Positions 28,537 to 38,054 of a stretch of 64,000 bases of DNA are shown piece by piece. Position numbers and translations under genes: made by a program. The DNA is from Reyranella humidisoli. Lineage in GTDB: Bacteria > Pseudomonadota > Alphaproteobacteria > Reyranellales > Reyranellaceae. Every line of letters starts with the position of its first letter. The first letter of the stretch is position 1. The stretch spans positions 967,174 to 1,031,173 of the forward strand of contig NZ_JAHOPB010000002.1 in NCBI RefSeq assembly GCF_019039055.1. Reading direction: 5' to 3'. The notes beneath the pieces were generated by a model, which did not search any database, had not been told where the DNA came from, and saw only the letters and a list, made by a program, of their open reading frames with translations.

Positions 28537-31428
28537 CTAGCGCCGCCACCAGCCGCGCTTGGGCTTCTCCGGCGGCGCGTCGATCACGGGGACCGGCGGC
28601 GGCGCAGGAGCGGGCTCCGGTTCCGGGATCACGATCGGCTGCGGCGCCGACGCGACCACCGGTGGGGCCGGGGGCGGGGGCGGCGGAGCGGCTTCAACGT
28701 TCACCGGCTCACCGGGATCGAAGGGCGCGCGTTCCACCGGCATGTGCTCGACCGGCATGGCTTCCAGCGGCGTCGGCGGCGAGGCCGGCGGCTCGTGAGC
28801 GCTATTCGGCTCACTCGTGTCATGACCGTTCTCGGCGCGTTCCTCGCCTTGGGAGCCGGCTTGGTCTTCGTTGGCATGACCGTCCGCTGCCTGGCCTACT
28901 CCCTGCAGCGGCTCGCCTTCGCCGTTCTCGCGACGGCGGCGGCGGCCACCGCGGCGACCGCGTCGACGGCGGCCGTTGCGATCGTCGCCGTTGGACTCGC
29001 CTTCCGGACGATCGCCCTCGGCGCCGTCATCGTCGGCGCGGGCGCTATCGGGTTCACCTTCGGGCGCATCGCCCTCGGCATCTTCCTCGGCCGCACCGTT
29101 GAGGCGTGACTCTCCGCCCTCGCTGGCCTCGCCGGCAGCCTGTGGCTGGTCGGAGCCTTCGCCGTCCTCGCGGCGCCCACCACGACGGCGACGACGGCGA
29201 CGGCGACGGCCGCGACCCTCGGCACCTTCCTCGTCCGCGCCACCCTCTTCGCCGCGCTCGTCAACCTCGCGGGCCTCGACGGTCTCGCCCTCGTCGGACG
29301 AAGCCTCGTCGCCGGATGCTTCCTCATAGCTGGCGCGCGCCAGTTCGGGCGCCGGCCGGCTGTCGTTGCGATGGTCCTCGCGACGGGACCGCACGCGCTC
29401 GATCTCGCAATCGGCGGCGTGGAGTTCCTCGTCGGCCTCGACGATGACCGTGAAGCCGTAGCGCTGCTCGATCTCCGACAGCGAATGGCGCTTCTGGTTG
29501 AGCAGGTAGAGTGCCACGTTCGGCGGAACGCTGACCGCGATCTCGCTGGCGCGGCGCCGCACGCCTTCCTCCTCGATCGCGCGCAGCGCATGGAGCGAGG
29601 CGGATTCGAGCGAGCGGATGCGGCCGGTGCCGGCGCAGTGCGGGCAGACCTCGGTCGAGTGCTCCAGCAGGCTGGGACGCAGCCGCTGGCGCGACATCTC
29701 GAGCAGGCCGAACGCGGAGATGCGTCCGATCTGGATGCGCGCGCGATCGGTGCGCATCGAGTCCTTCACCTTGTGCTCGACCTGGCGCTGGTGACGCGTC
29801 TCCTCCATGTCGATGAAGTCGATCACGATCAGGCCGGCGAGGTCGCGCAGGCGGACCTGGCGGGCGATCTCCTCGGCCGCCTCGATGTTGGTGCGCAGCG
29901 CCGTCTCCTCGATGTTCCGCTCCTTGGTGGAGCGGCCCGAGTTGACGTCGATGGCGACCAGCGCCTCGGTCGGATTGATGACGATGTAGCCGCCGGAGCG
30001 GAGCTGCACCGTCGGCGAATGCATGGCGTCGAACTGGTTCTCCACCTGGTAGCGGTGGAAGAGGGGAATCGGCTCCTTGTAGAGCTCGACCTTGTTCGCC
30101 TGGTGCGGCACCAGCTGGCGCATGAACTCCGCGGCACCCTGGAAGCCCGCCTCGCCCTCGACGAGCACCTGCGCGATGTCGGTGTCGTAGATGTCCCGCA
30201 GCGACCGCTTGATGAGATCGCCTTCCTCGTAGATCAGCGCCGGCGCCGTCGAGCGCATCGTGATCTCGCGGATCGAATCCCAGAGCCGCGACAGGTATTC
30301 GTAGTCGCGCTTGATGTCGATGTTGGAGCGTTCCAGCCCTGCAGTGCGCAGGATCACGCCCATGCCCTGCGGCACGTCGAGGTCGCTCAGCATCTCCTTC
30401 ATCCGCTTGCGGTCGGCGGGGTTGGAGATCTTGCGCGAGATGCCGCCGCCACGACCGGCGTTGGGCATCAGCACGCAGTAGCGGCCGGCCAGCGAGAGGT
30501 AGGTGGTGAGCGCCGCGCCCTTGTTGCCGCGCTCTTCCTTGACGACCTGCACCAGCAGGATCTGCCGGCGCTTGATGACTTCCTGGATCTTGTACTGGCG
30601 GATCGGGTTGCGGCGACGACGCTCGCGCGTCTCGCGTTCCTCCACGACCTCGTCGCCGCCCAGCGTCTCGACCGTGACGTCCGGCTGCGGCGCCTCGGCC
30701 GGATCGGTCGAAACCGCGCCGTCCGTTTCGACGGGCTGATCGGTGCCTTCCGTGGTCGCGACGGTCTCGCCTTCGGCTGCGGGTTCGGAGGCCGGGGCGG
30801 CTTCCGCTGTCTCGACGGGGGCCGTCTCTACAGCCGTTTCGGAGAGGGCAGGCTCGACGTGAACCGGTCCATCGAGGCGCTCGACGGGAATTTCCGCGGG
30901 CTGGGCCTGCGATTCCGGTTCGATGGTGGTCGTCTCGACCGCGACGGTTTCCGTAACGGCCGTTTCGGCGGACGCCGCCTCGAAGCCCGGCGCCTCGGGG
31001 CCAGGCTCGCCCGCAACCGCGTCGGTCGGGGCGTCGGGGGCGGGGACCGCTTCCGAGGCGGCCGCTTCGCGGGCCTCTTCGATGTCGGTGCGGTCGACGC
31101 GATTGCGCCGGCGCGGCTCGTCCTCTTCAGCCTCGGCGTGCAGGCGATGCTGTTCGGCGATCAGCCGTTCGCGGTCAGCGACGGGGATTTGATAATAGTC
31201 CGGGTGGATTTCCGAAAAGGCCAGGAAGCCGTGCCGGTTGCCGCCATACTCGACGAACGCCGCCTGCAGCGACGGTTCGATGCGGATGACTTTCGCGAGA
31301 TAGATGTTGCCCTTCAGGGGCTTGCGGCTCGCGGTTTCGAAGTCGAATTCTTCAAGTCTCGTTCCATCGACCACAACGACCCGGGTCTCTTCCGGGTGAC
31401 TTGCATCGATGAGCATACGCCTTGCCAT
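28537..31428 (-). CDS. rne: Ribonuclease E/G
   Basis: RNase E cuts single-stranded RNA and nucleates the degradosome. The 963-residue protein starts ARRMLIDASHPEETRVVVVDG, enters an S1 domain at about residue 35, and is interrupted by an acidic Ala/Glu/Pro-rich insert (about 105-325) typical of alphaproteobacterial RNase E. The catalytic core has DVNSGRST and IVIDFIDMEE (near residue 535) and the zinc link CPHCAGTG (near 594). The C-terminal 300 residues are low-complexity, with two arginine-rich RNA-binding blocks and a proline-rich end. The ATG at 31428 matches the family start; in-frame sequence further upstream is leader. Confidence 0.95.
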   Translation of the reverse strand: MARRMLIDASHPEETRVVVVDGTRLEEFDFETASRKPLKGNIYLAKVIRIEPSLQAAFVEYGGNRHGFLAFSEIHPDYYQIPVADRERLIAEQHRLHAEAEEDEPRRRNRVDRTDIEEAREAAASEAVPAPDAPTDAVAGEPGPEAPGFEAASAETAVTETVAVETTTIEPESQAQPAEIPVERLDGPVHVEPALSETAVETAPVETAEAAPASEPAAEGETVATTEGTDQPVETDGAVSTDPAEAPQPDVTVETLGGDEVVEERETRERRRRNPIRQYKIQEVIKRRQILLVQVVKEERGNKGAALTTYLSLAGRYCVLMPNAGRGGGISRKISNPADRKRMKEMLSDLDVPQGMGVILRTAGLERSNIDIKRDYEYLSRLWDSIREITMRSTAPALIYEEGDLIKRSLRDIYDTDIAQVLVEGEAGFQGAAEFMRQLVPHQANKVELYKEPIPLFHRYQVENQFDAMHSPTVQLRSGGYIVINPTEALVAIDVNSGRSTKERNIEETALRTNIEAAEEIARQVRLRDLAGLIVIDFIDMEETRHQRQVEHKVKDSMRTDRARIQIGRISAFGLLEMSRQRLRPSLLEHSTEVCPHCAGTGRIRSLESASLHALRAIEEEGVRRRASEIAVSVPPNVALYLLNQKRHSLSEIEQRYGFTVIVEADEELHAADCEIERVRSRREDHRNDSRPAPELARASYEEASGDEASSDEGETVEAREVDERGEEGGADEEGAEGRGRRRRRRRRRGGRREDGEGSDQPQAAGEASEGGESRLNGAAEEDAEGDAPEGEPDSARADDDGAEGDRPEGESNGDDRNGRRRRGRRGGRRRRRENGEGEPLQGVGQAADGHANEDQAGSQGEERAENGHDTSEPNSAHEPPASPPTPLEAMPVEHMPVERAPFDPGEPVNVEAAPPPPPPAPPVVASAPQPIVIPEPEPAPAPPPVPVIDAPPEKPKRGWWRR

Positions 31429-31907
31429 GGGCTCGCTCCGAGGCGTCCGATCCCTACCGGTGCGAGCGACCGGCGGCCATGTCGCCTCCGTCGTGCGAGG
31501 GGAGCGGTGCGTCATCGACCCGCCGAACGGCCAACTCTGGCCAAGACGGGGAAGCTTCACGCCGCCGGACCACGACTGGGTCCTGCCAACCTCGAGTTTC
31601 CTGATAGCCACCGCCTGCCTGACAGTCTCTCCGCAGACCGGCCGCGCCCCCATTTCTGCAAAGGCGCGAGCCCAGTCTGGCTCGGAAACTGCCGTCGGAG
31701 CGCGACCCTAAGGCGCGCTACGAACGACGGCGACTGCTCGCGGAACGCAACATACGGGGTTGCGAACGGGCCTACAATCAAAAGATTGTGTCGCATGAAT
31801 TTGATCTTTTAAGGCATTGAAAATATTTGGAATTACAGTCTCTTTTCTGATATTGGTTTAATAATATTCAAACAAATTTCATCCCTCTTTGACCCTTGGC
31901 GTTCGCC
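31429..31907. promoter_or_regulatory. Long rne leader and AT-rich divergent promoter region
   Basis: No gene is seen in these 479 bases. The part next to rne (to about 31770) is GC-rich and probably untranslated leader, as expected for rne, which controls its own message through its leader. It contains one clean stem, ACAATC-AAAA-GATTGT at 31774-31789. The stretch about 31795-31885 is strikingly AT-rich for this genome and must hold promoters for rne on one side and the amidase gene on the other. No exact -10/-35 pair stands out. Confidence 0.5.
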
Positions 31908-32741
31908 ATGTCCGATTTCCGCCGCCGTCATTTGCTCGCCGTTCTGGCCGGCGTGAGTGTGCTTGGAATGGGGGCAGGGGGCGCCCTGGCGGCACCCTCG
32001 AAGCGCCAGAAATCGGTCAAGAAGCCGACGCCGACCGTGCCGATGGCCCGGCCTAAACTGGTGTTTCTCGACCCCGGCCATGGCGGCCGCGATCCGGGCG
32101 CCCTGGGCGGCCGAGGGACCCAGGAGAAGAGCGTCGTTCTGGCGATCGCGCGCGACCTGCAACGCGAACTGCTGGCCGGCAACCGTTACAGGGTCCTGCT
32201 GTCGCGGAACACGGACAGTTATGTCGCGCTACGTGAACGTGTCGCTCGCGCCCAGGCCGCCAAGGCCGATCTCTTCCTTTCGCTCCATGCGGATGCGCAC
32301 AGCGACAACGATGTGCGGGGTGCATCGGTGTACACATTGTCGGAGGAGGCGACGGACCGCGAAGCGGCTGCATTGGCCGCTCGGGAAAACCGTGCCGGCA
32401 TGGTCGTTTCAGGCATGAGGCTGTCCGATCAGCCCGACAATGTGGCCCAGACGCTCGTGGCCATGAGCCAGCGGGGGACTGTGAACGACTCCCGTCGTCT
32501 TGCGGACACGGTCGTCGCCACCTTCGCCCGCAACGGCGTAAGGCTGTTGCCGCGCACCCACAGGCAGGCGGGCTTCGCCGTGCTGACCTCCCCCGACATT
32601 CCGGCCGCGCTGGTGGAATTGGGCTATCTCTCCAATTCGCAGGACGAGAAGCTTCTGACCGTCCGTCAGCACCAGTTGGCCCTTGCCCGGGCGCTGCGGG
32701 CGTCCGTGGACGCCTATTTCGGCGCCACAAGAAAGGCATAA
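31908..32741 (+). CDS. N-acetylmuramoyl-L-alanine amidase
   Basis: The 277-residue exported zinc amidase (Amidase_3) cuts the bond between muramic acid and the stem peptide to separate daughter cells. It has a twin-arginine-like signal (SDFRRRHLLAVLAGVSVLG), then VFLDPGHGGRDPGALG with the first zinc His, FLSLHADAH with the third, and VELGYLSNSQDEKLL with the catalytic Glu. The ATG at 31908 fits the signal. It precedes mrcA by about 50 bases, and the pair rne-amidase-mrcA is typical in alphaproteobacteria, which ties it to septum cleavage. Confidence 0.93.
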   Translation: MSDFRRRHLLAVLAGVSVLGMGAGGALAAPSKRQKSVKKPTPTVPMARPKLVFLDPGHGGRDPGALGGRGTQEKSVVLAIARDLQRELLAGNRYRVLLSRNTDSYVALRERVARAQAAKADLFLSLHADAHSDNDVRGASVYTLSEEATDREAAALAARENRAGMVVSGMRLSDQPDNVAQTLVAMSQRGTVNDSRRLADTVVATFARNGVRLLPRTHRQAGFAVLTSPDIPAALVELGYLSNSQDEKLLTVRQHQLALARALRASVDAYFGATRKA

Positions 32742-32790
32742 GTGCGAGGCATTCTGCGACATTGAAGGCCCTTTGGGTGCCGCGTAGAAA

Positions 32791-35250
32791 GTGACCGTGC
32801 TCAACTTCATAAAGATCAGCCTGGCGTTCGCCACTGCCGTCCTCATTGTCGGTACCGGGACCGTCGCAGGCCTTTTCTGGCATTTCAGTCACGGGCTGCC
32901 CGATCACAAGCAACTGGCCGACTACCAGCCGGCGACCCTGACCCGGCTCTATGCCGCCGACGGCAAGCTGCTGGCCGAGTATGCCCGCGAGAAGCGCGTA
33001 TTCGTTCCGGTCGCTGCCATGCCCAAGCGCGTACTCGAGGCCTTCGTCGCGGCCGAGGACCAGCGATTCTTTACCCATCCGGGCATCGACTTCATCGGCG
33101 TGGTGCGCGCCATGGTCGCCAATGTCGCCAACCCGGGCAAACGCCCCGAGGGCGCGTCCGGCCTGACGCAGCAGGTCGCGAAGAACTTCCTGCTCACCAA
33201 CCAGGCGACACTCTCGCGCAAGATCCGCGAGGCCATTCTCGCGTTCCGGATCGAGGAGACCTACTCCAAGGAACGCATCCTCGAACTGTACCTGAACGAG
33301 ATCTATCTCGGCTCGGGCAACTATGGCGTAGCGCAGGCGGCGCTCAACTATTTTGACCGTTCGCTGGATGAGCTCTCGCTCTCGGAAATCGCCTACCTCG
33401 CGGCGCTGCCGAAGGCGCCGAACCGCTACAACATCGTGCGTAACGAAAAGGAAGCCTACGCCCGGCGGGACTATGTGCTTCATCGCATGATGGAGGACGG
33501 CTACATCACGGCCGCCGAAGCGCAGGCCGCCAGGGCCGAGAAGCTCCAGTATCGCCGCCGCAGCACCACCGAAGTGGCGCAGGCCGACTTCTTCGCCGAG
33601 GAGGTGCGCCGCAATCTGATGGCCGCCTATGGCGAGAAAGGGCTTTACGAAGGCGGCCTGACCGTCAGTACGACGCTCGATCCGGCGATCCAGAACGTCG
33701 CCGACAACGCGTTGCGCGACGGGCTGATCGCCTATGACCGCCGTCACGGCTGGCGCGGCGCTTACGCCAAGATTCCCGACATGAGCGTCTGGGAGGAAGA
33801 GTTCGCCCGCATCGCCCAGCGCCGGCCGCTCGCCGGCCCGCCGACGTGGCAGCTTGCCGTCGTGAACAAGGTCGATGCGCAGTCGATCCAGATCGTCGGC
33901 CTACCGGACGGCGAGGGCACTGTGCCCTTCGCCGAGATGAGCTGGGCGCGTCCGACCCTGCAGAACCAGACGGTGGGCGCCGCTCCGCGCGGCCCGCGCG
34001 ACGTCGTTGCCGTGGGCGACGTCATTGTCGTGGAGAAGGTCGAGAAGCCGGCCGGCGCCAATGCCAAGCCCTATCCGCCGAAGACCTACGCCTTGCGCCA
34101 GGTGCCCAATGTCGAGGGCGGCGTGGTGGTGATGGACACCCAGACCGGCCGCGTTCTCGCGATGTCGGGCGGCTGGTCCTATGGTCGCAGTCAGTTCAAC
34201 CGCGCCGTCCAGGCCGCGCGACAGCCGGGCTCCGCCTTCAAGCCGTTCGTCTATCTGGCGGCGATGGACGCAGGCTTCACGCCGGGCTCGATCGTGCTCG
34301 ATGCGCCGTTCGTCTACGATCCGGGCCACGGCCAGCCGCTGTGGACGCCGAAGAACTACGGCGGCGACATGCTGGGACCGACCACGGTGCGTCGCGGTCT
34401 CGAACTGTCGCGCAACCTGATGACGGTTCGCATGGCCCAGCAGATCGGCATGAAGCGCGTCGTCGACGTCGCCAAGGAATTCGGTGTCACGGACGGCATG
34501 GGTGCCTACCTGCCGATGGCGCTCGGCGCCGGCGAAACGACGCTGCTGCGCATGACGATGGCCTACGCGATGCTGGCCAACGGTGCCCTCGAGATCACGC
34601 CGTCGCTGGTCGATCGCGTGCAGGACCGCAATGGCAAGACGGTCTATCGCCACGAGCCTCGCACCTGCCGCGGCTGCGGCGAGACGGCGGGAAACGCCAG
34701 GCCGGCCGCGCCTGAACTGATCGATTCGCGCAAGCCGTTCCACGATCCCGCGTCCGTCTACCAGGTCGTCAGCATGATGCAGGGCGTGACGACCCGCGGC
34801 ACGGCCGGCCGTTTGGGCGCGCTCGGCCGTCCGATTGCGGGCAAGACCGGCACGACGAACGACGCGCACGACAACTGGTTCCTGGGCTCCACGCCCGACA
34901 TCACCATCGGCGTCTATATCGGTTTCGACGAGCCGCGCACGCTGGGTTCGCAGGAAACCGGCGGCAGCAACTCGGTGCCGATCTACGAAGCGATCGCCAA
35001 GGAGATCTTCAAGGGCAAGCCGCCGACGCCGTTCCGCGTGCCACCGGGCCTGCGCATGGTCCGTTTCAGCTACGAGGGCGGCACGATCGACGAAGTGTTC
35101 AAGCCGAACACCGAGCCGGGATCGGAGGGCTACATGGTCACACCGCTTGACGGATCGGCCCCTTATTCCGCTATAGACCCCACGCAGGGCCCGCAGCAGG
35201 CGGGCAGCCCCCGGCGTCCGGGTCTCTCGGGCACCGGCGAGACCTATTAG
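32791..35250 (+). CDS. mrcA: Penicillin-binding protein 1A
   Basis: This 819-residue bifunctional enzyme polymerises glycan strands and cross-links peptidoglycan. It has one N-terminal membrane segment (LAFATAVLIVGTGTVAGLFW), a GT51 transglycosylase domain with catalytic Glu89 in AAEDQRFFTHPG, the GASGLTQQVAKN and RKIREAILAFRIE motifs, and an OB-like insert around residues 320-420. The transpeptidase has SAFK (Ser about 481), the SRN triad in ELSRNLMT, and GKTGTTND (near 687). The start is GTG at 32791; a GTG two codons on is an alternative. It lies between the amidase gene and prfB. Confidence 0.96.
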   Translation: MTVLNFIKISLAFATAVLIVGTGTVAGLFWHFSHGLPDHKQLADYQPATLTRLYAADGKLLAEYAREKRVFVPVAAMPKRVLEAFVAAEDQRFFTHPGIDFIGVVRAMVANVANPGKRPEGASGLTQQVAKNFLLTNQATLSRKIREAILAFRIEETYSKERILELYLNEIYLGSGNYGVAQAALNYFDRSLDELSLSEIAYLAALPKAPNRYNIVRNEKEAYARRDYVLHRMMEDGYITAAEAQAARAEKLQYRRRSTTEVAQADFFAEEVRRNLMAAYGEKGLYEGGLTVSTTLDPAIQNVADNALRDGLIAYDRRHGWRGAYAKIPDMSVWEEEFARIAQRRPLAGPPTWQLAVVNKVDAQSIQIVGLPDGEGTVPFAEMSWARPTLQNQTVGAAPRGPRDVVAVGDVIVVEKVEKPAGANAKPYPPKTYALRQVPNVEGGVVVMDTQTGRVLAMSGGWSYGRSQFNRAVQAARQPGSAFKPFVYLAAMDAGFTPGSIVLDAPFVYDPGHGQPLWTPKNYGGDMLGPTTVRRGLELSRNLMTVRMAQQIGMKRVVDVAKEFGVTDGMGAYLPMALGAGETTLLRMTMAYAMLANGALEITPSLVDRVQDRNGKTVYRHEPRTCRGCGETAGNARPAAPELIDSRKPFHDPASVYQVVSMMQGVTTRGTAGRLGALGRPIAGKTGTTNDAHDNWFLGSTPDITIGVYIGFDEPRTLGSQETGGSNSVPIYEAIAKEIFKGKPPTPFRVPPGLRMVRFSYEGGTIDEVFKPNTEPGSEGYMVTPLDGSAPYSAIDPTQGPQQAGSPRRPGLSGTGETY

Positions 35251-35271
35251 TCAGTTTGAAACGGATTCGTG

Positions 35272-36394
35272 ATGCGCGCCGAAGCCCAAGCGATGGTGAA
35301 CGAGATCGAGGAGTCGCTCGAACTCCTCAGGAGGCGTCTTTGACTACGACCGTGCGGTCGTCCGTCTCGATGAGCTGAACGCGCGCGCCGAGGATCCGGC
35401 GCTTTGGAATGACCCGAAGGAAGCCGAGAAGGTGATGCGCGAGCGCACCAAGCTCGAAGCGGCGATCGGTGCGATCAAGCGCCTGCGCGCCGCGGTCGAC
35501 GACAATGTCGGTTTGATCGAGATGGCCGAGGCCGAGAAGGACGAGGCCACCATCGCCGAGTGCGAGAAAGCGCTGCGCGAGGCCACGGGGGAGACCAGGG
35601 CGGCGCGTCTCGAGACGCTGCTGTCGGGCGAGGCCGATGCCAACAACGCCTATATCGAGATCAACGCCGGCGCCGGCGGCACCGAGGCCCAGGACTGGGC
35701 CGAGATGCTGGCGCGCATGTACACGCGCTGGGCCGAGCGCCGCGGCTTCAAGGTGAGCTGGCTGGAAGAGAGCGCCGGTGAAGAGGCCGGCATCAAGTCC
35801 TGCGCCTACAAGGTCGAGGGGCCCAATGCCTATGGCTGGCTGAAGACCGAGAGCGGCGTGCACCGGCTGGTGCGCATCTCGCCGTTCGACGGCAATGCGC
35901 GGCGCCAGACTTCGTTTGCCTCGGTCTGGGTCTATCCCGAGGTCGACGACAACATCGAGATCGAGCTCGTCGACAAGGACCTGCGTGTCGATACCTATCG
36001 CGCCTCGGGCGCGGGCGGGCAGCACGTCAACAAGACGGACTCGGCGGTGCGCATCACCCATCTGCCGACCGGCATTGCCGTCGCCGTGCAGCAGGAGCGC
36101 TCGCAGCACCAGAATCGCGCCAAGGCGATCCAGATGCTGAAGGCGCGCCTCTACGAGGTCGAACTGCAGAAGCGCGAGGCCGAGCGTCTCGAGGCCGAGG
36201 CCAGCAAGACCGACATCGGCTGGGGTCACCAGATCCGCTCCTATGTGTTGCAGCCCTACCAGATGGTGAAGGACCTGCGCACCAACGTGGAGCGCTCGGA
36301 CCCGCAGAAGGTGCTGGACGGCGACCTCGACGAATTCATGGCCGCCTCGCTTGCCGCCCGCGTGGGCGAGGGCAAGGACAAGGAAGCCGCGTAA
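35272..36394 (+). CDS. prfB: Peptide chain release factor 2, with programmed +1 frameshift
   Basis: RF2 reads UAA and UGA. The first 23 codons end at CTT TGA (35338-35343); skipping one T at 35341 joins the frame GAC TAC GAC, giving about 373 residues. An internal AGGAGG (35329-35334) sits three bases before CTT, exactly the arrangement of the known RF2 autoregulatory site. The main frame has the stop-codon recognition motif SPFDGNARR and the hydrolysis motif GAGGQHVNKTDSAV. Low RF2 leads to more frameshifting and hence more RF2. The ATG lies 21 bases after the mrcA stop. Confidence 0.96.
35329..35344 (+). promoter_or_regulatory. prfB programmed frameshift site
   Basis: AGGAGG CGT CTT TGAC contains the Shine-Dalgarno-like stimulator, the CTT slippery codon, and the UGA stop with its C context. 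Ribosomes slip +1 on CTT-T when RF2 is scarce. Bases and spacing match the conserved site. Confidence 0.95.
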
Positions 36395-36407
36395 GGAGTG
36401 GGCTGCC

Positions 36408-36617
36408 ATGTGGTTCGTGTTCGAAGCCGAGTATGAGATCGAGGATCGCCGCGCCAACTGGAACAAGCCGGTGCGGGACACGATCGCCTGGCACGGTCCC
36501 TTCGACACCGAGAAGGAGGCCGACGAGGTCGCCTTGGCGCGCATGTGGGCGAAGATCGACCTCTACGCGCACAAGGCGCGCACCATCGACATGACGGTAA
36601 AGCCCGAAGCGTCCTGA
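36408..36617 (+). CDS. Small hypothetical protein after prfB
   Basis: The 69-residue protein (WFVFEAEYEIEDRRANWNKP, then HGPFDTEKEADEVALARMWAKIDLY) is soluble and acidic, with a strand-then-helix pattern. AGGAG precedes the ATG by ten bases, and the gene starts 13 bases after prfB, so it is probably on the same message. No family is recognised. The preceding in-frame extension lies inside prfB and is not used. Confidence 0.7.
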   Translation: MWFVFEAEYEIEDRRANWNKPVRDTIAWHGPFDTEKEADEVALARMWAKIDLYAHKARTIDMTVKPEAS

Positions 36618-36654
36618 TCAAGCTGGTCCGTCGATTGCATCTCCGCCGGGGTCA

Positions 36655-37977
36655 ATGGCGGAGAGGCACAACTTGGCTGTACGGCAATTCCATCTCGGCT
36701 GGTTCCTCGGCAACAGTTTCGGCGTTCACGGCTGGAACCAGCCCTGGTCGGGTGTCGATGCGCGCGAGTGGGCGCAGCCCGATCTTCACATCGAACTGGC
36801 CGGGGCGCTGGAGCGCGCCTGCTTCGACTGCCTGCTGCTCGAGGACTCGCTGTTCGTCCCCGACAACTACGGCGGCTCGATGGATTTTTATCTCGAACGA
36901 GCCCTGCGCGCGCCGAAGAACGATCCGCTGCCGCTCGTCCCGCTGATCGCGCAAGCGACGAAGCATCTCGGGATCGTTCCCACCATCTCCACGAGCTTCT
37001 ATCCGCCCTATCTGCTCGCGCGCCTGATCGCGACGCTCGACCTCATGTCGAAGGGGCGGGTCGGCTGTAATTTCGTAACTTCGACCGCCGAGCGGGCCGC
37101 GCAGAACTTCGGTCTCGATGCTCATCTCGAGCACGATCTGCGCTACGAGATGGCCGACGAATTCGTGGACCTCGTGACGAAGCTCTGGTCGTCCTGGGAT
37201 GCCGACGCGGTCGTTGCCGACCGGGAGACGGGCATCTTCGTCGATCCCGCGAAGGTTCGGGCCATCGACTTCAAGGGACGGTTCTTCTCCTCACGCGGCC
37301 CGCTCAACACCGCTCAGCCGCCGCAGGGACGGCCAGTGCTGGTGCAGGCGGGTGGTTCGCCGCAAGGCAAGGCCTTCGCCGCCCGGCACATGGACGTCGT
37401 GGTCGCGGCGCTGGGTACGGTCGCGGAGATGAAGGCGTTCCGCGACGACATGCGCAAGCGTGTCGCGGCAGAGGGAAGAGACCCCGACAGCTGCAAGGTG
37501 CTGTTCGTGGTGTCGCCGACGCTCGGCGAGACCAATGAGGAGGCCGAGGATCGCGCGGCGCGTCGACAGGCGCAGCGCGAGGCCGCGCCGGAAGTATCGC
37601 TGGCGATGATGGGCAGCCTGACGGACATCGACTTCTCGACCTTCGACCTCGATGCACCGCTGGCAGAGCTCACGACCAACGGCCAGCAGGGAACCTTGAA
37701 GCGTTTCCTGGCGCAGGGCCGGACTTTGCGCGAAGTCGCGGCGAACTACCGTTTCGGATTCGAGGATGCCGTCGTCGGATCCGTCGAACGTGTCGCTGAC
37801 GTGATGGAGGAGGCGATGGAGCAGGTGGGCGGCGACGGCTTCATGTTCAACGGGCCGCTCAGTCGTCGCTACGTCGCCGACGTTACCGATGGACTCGTGC
37901 CGGCGCTGCAGAAGCGCGGCCTCGTTCGCACTGCGTACGCCCACGCGCATTTTCGCGACAATCTGTTTGCATTCTGA
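36655..37977 (+). CDS. LLM-class flavin-dependent monooxygenase (NtaA/SnaA/DszA type)
   Basis: The 440-residue TIM-barrel protein begins LAVRQFHLGWFLGNSFGVHG and has the family blocks FDCLLLEDSLFVPDNYGGS, TKHLGIVPTISTSFYPPYLLAR, SKGRVGCNFVTS, and RPVLVQAGGSPQGKAFAARH. Members use reduced FMN from a separate reductase to oxidise xenobiotics such as nitrilotriacetate, alkanesulfonates or dibenzothiophene sulfone. The substrate is not fixed by the sequence. The start is ATG 36655; a TTG six codons later has a better ribosome site (GGAGAGG). It precedes an MFS carrier, which may bring in the substrate. Confidence 0.88.
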   Translation: MAERHNLAVRQFHLGWFLGNSFGVHGWNQPWSGVDAREWAQPDLHIELAGALERACFDCLLLEDSLFVPDNYGGSMDFYLERALRAPKNDPLPLVPLIAQATKHLGIVPTISTSFYPPYLLARLIATLDLMSKGRVGCNFVTSTAERAAQNFGLDAHLEHDLRYEMADEFVDLVTKLWSSWDADAVVADRETGIFVDPAKVRAIDFKGRFFSSRGPLNTAQPPQGRPVLVQAGGSPQGKAFAARHMDVVVAALGTVAEMKAFRDDMRKRVAAEGRDPDSCKVLFVVSPTLGETNEEAEDRAARRQAQREAAPEVSLAMMGSLTDIDFSTFDLDAPLAELTTNGQQGTLKRFLAQGRTLREVAANYRFGFEDAVVGSVERVADVMEEAMEQVGGDGFMFNGPLSRRYVADVTDGLVPALQKRGLVRTAYAHAHFRDNLFAF

Positions 37978-38054
37978 TCCTGTCAGGCCACTCTCGATCG
38001 AGGAACAGCCGGAGCCGCCTCATCGCCAGTCCTCTCTATGTCGCGCTCGGCGCC

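Noticed and set aside
29371..31812. An 813-codon plus-strand frame across rne
   Set aside because: Antisense shadow; rne has the RNase E catalytic and zinc motifs.
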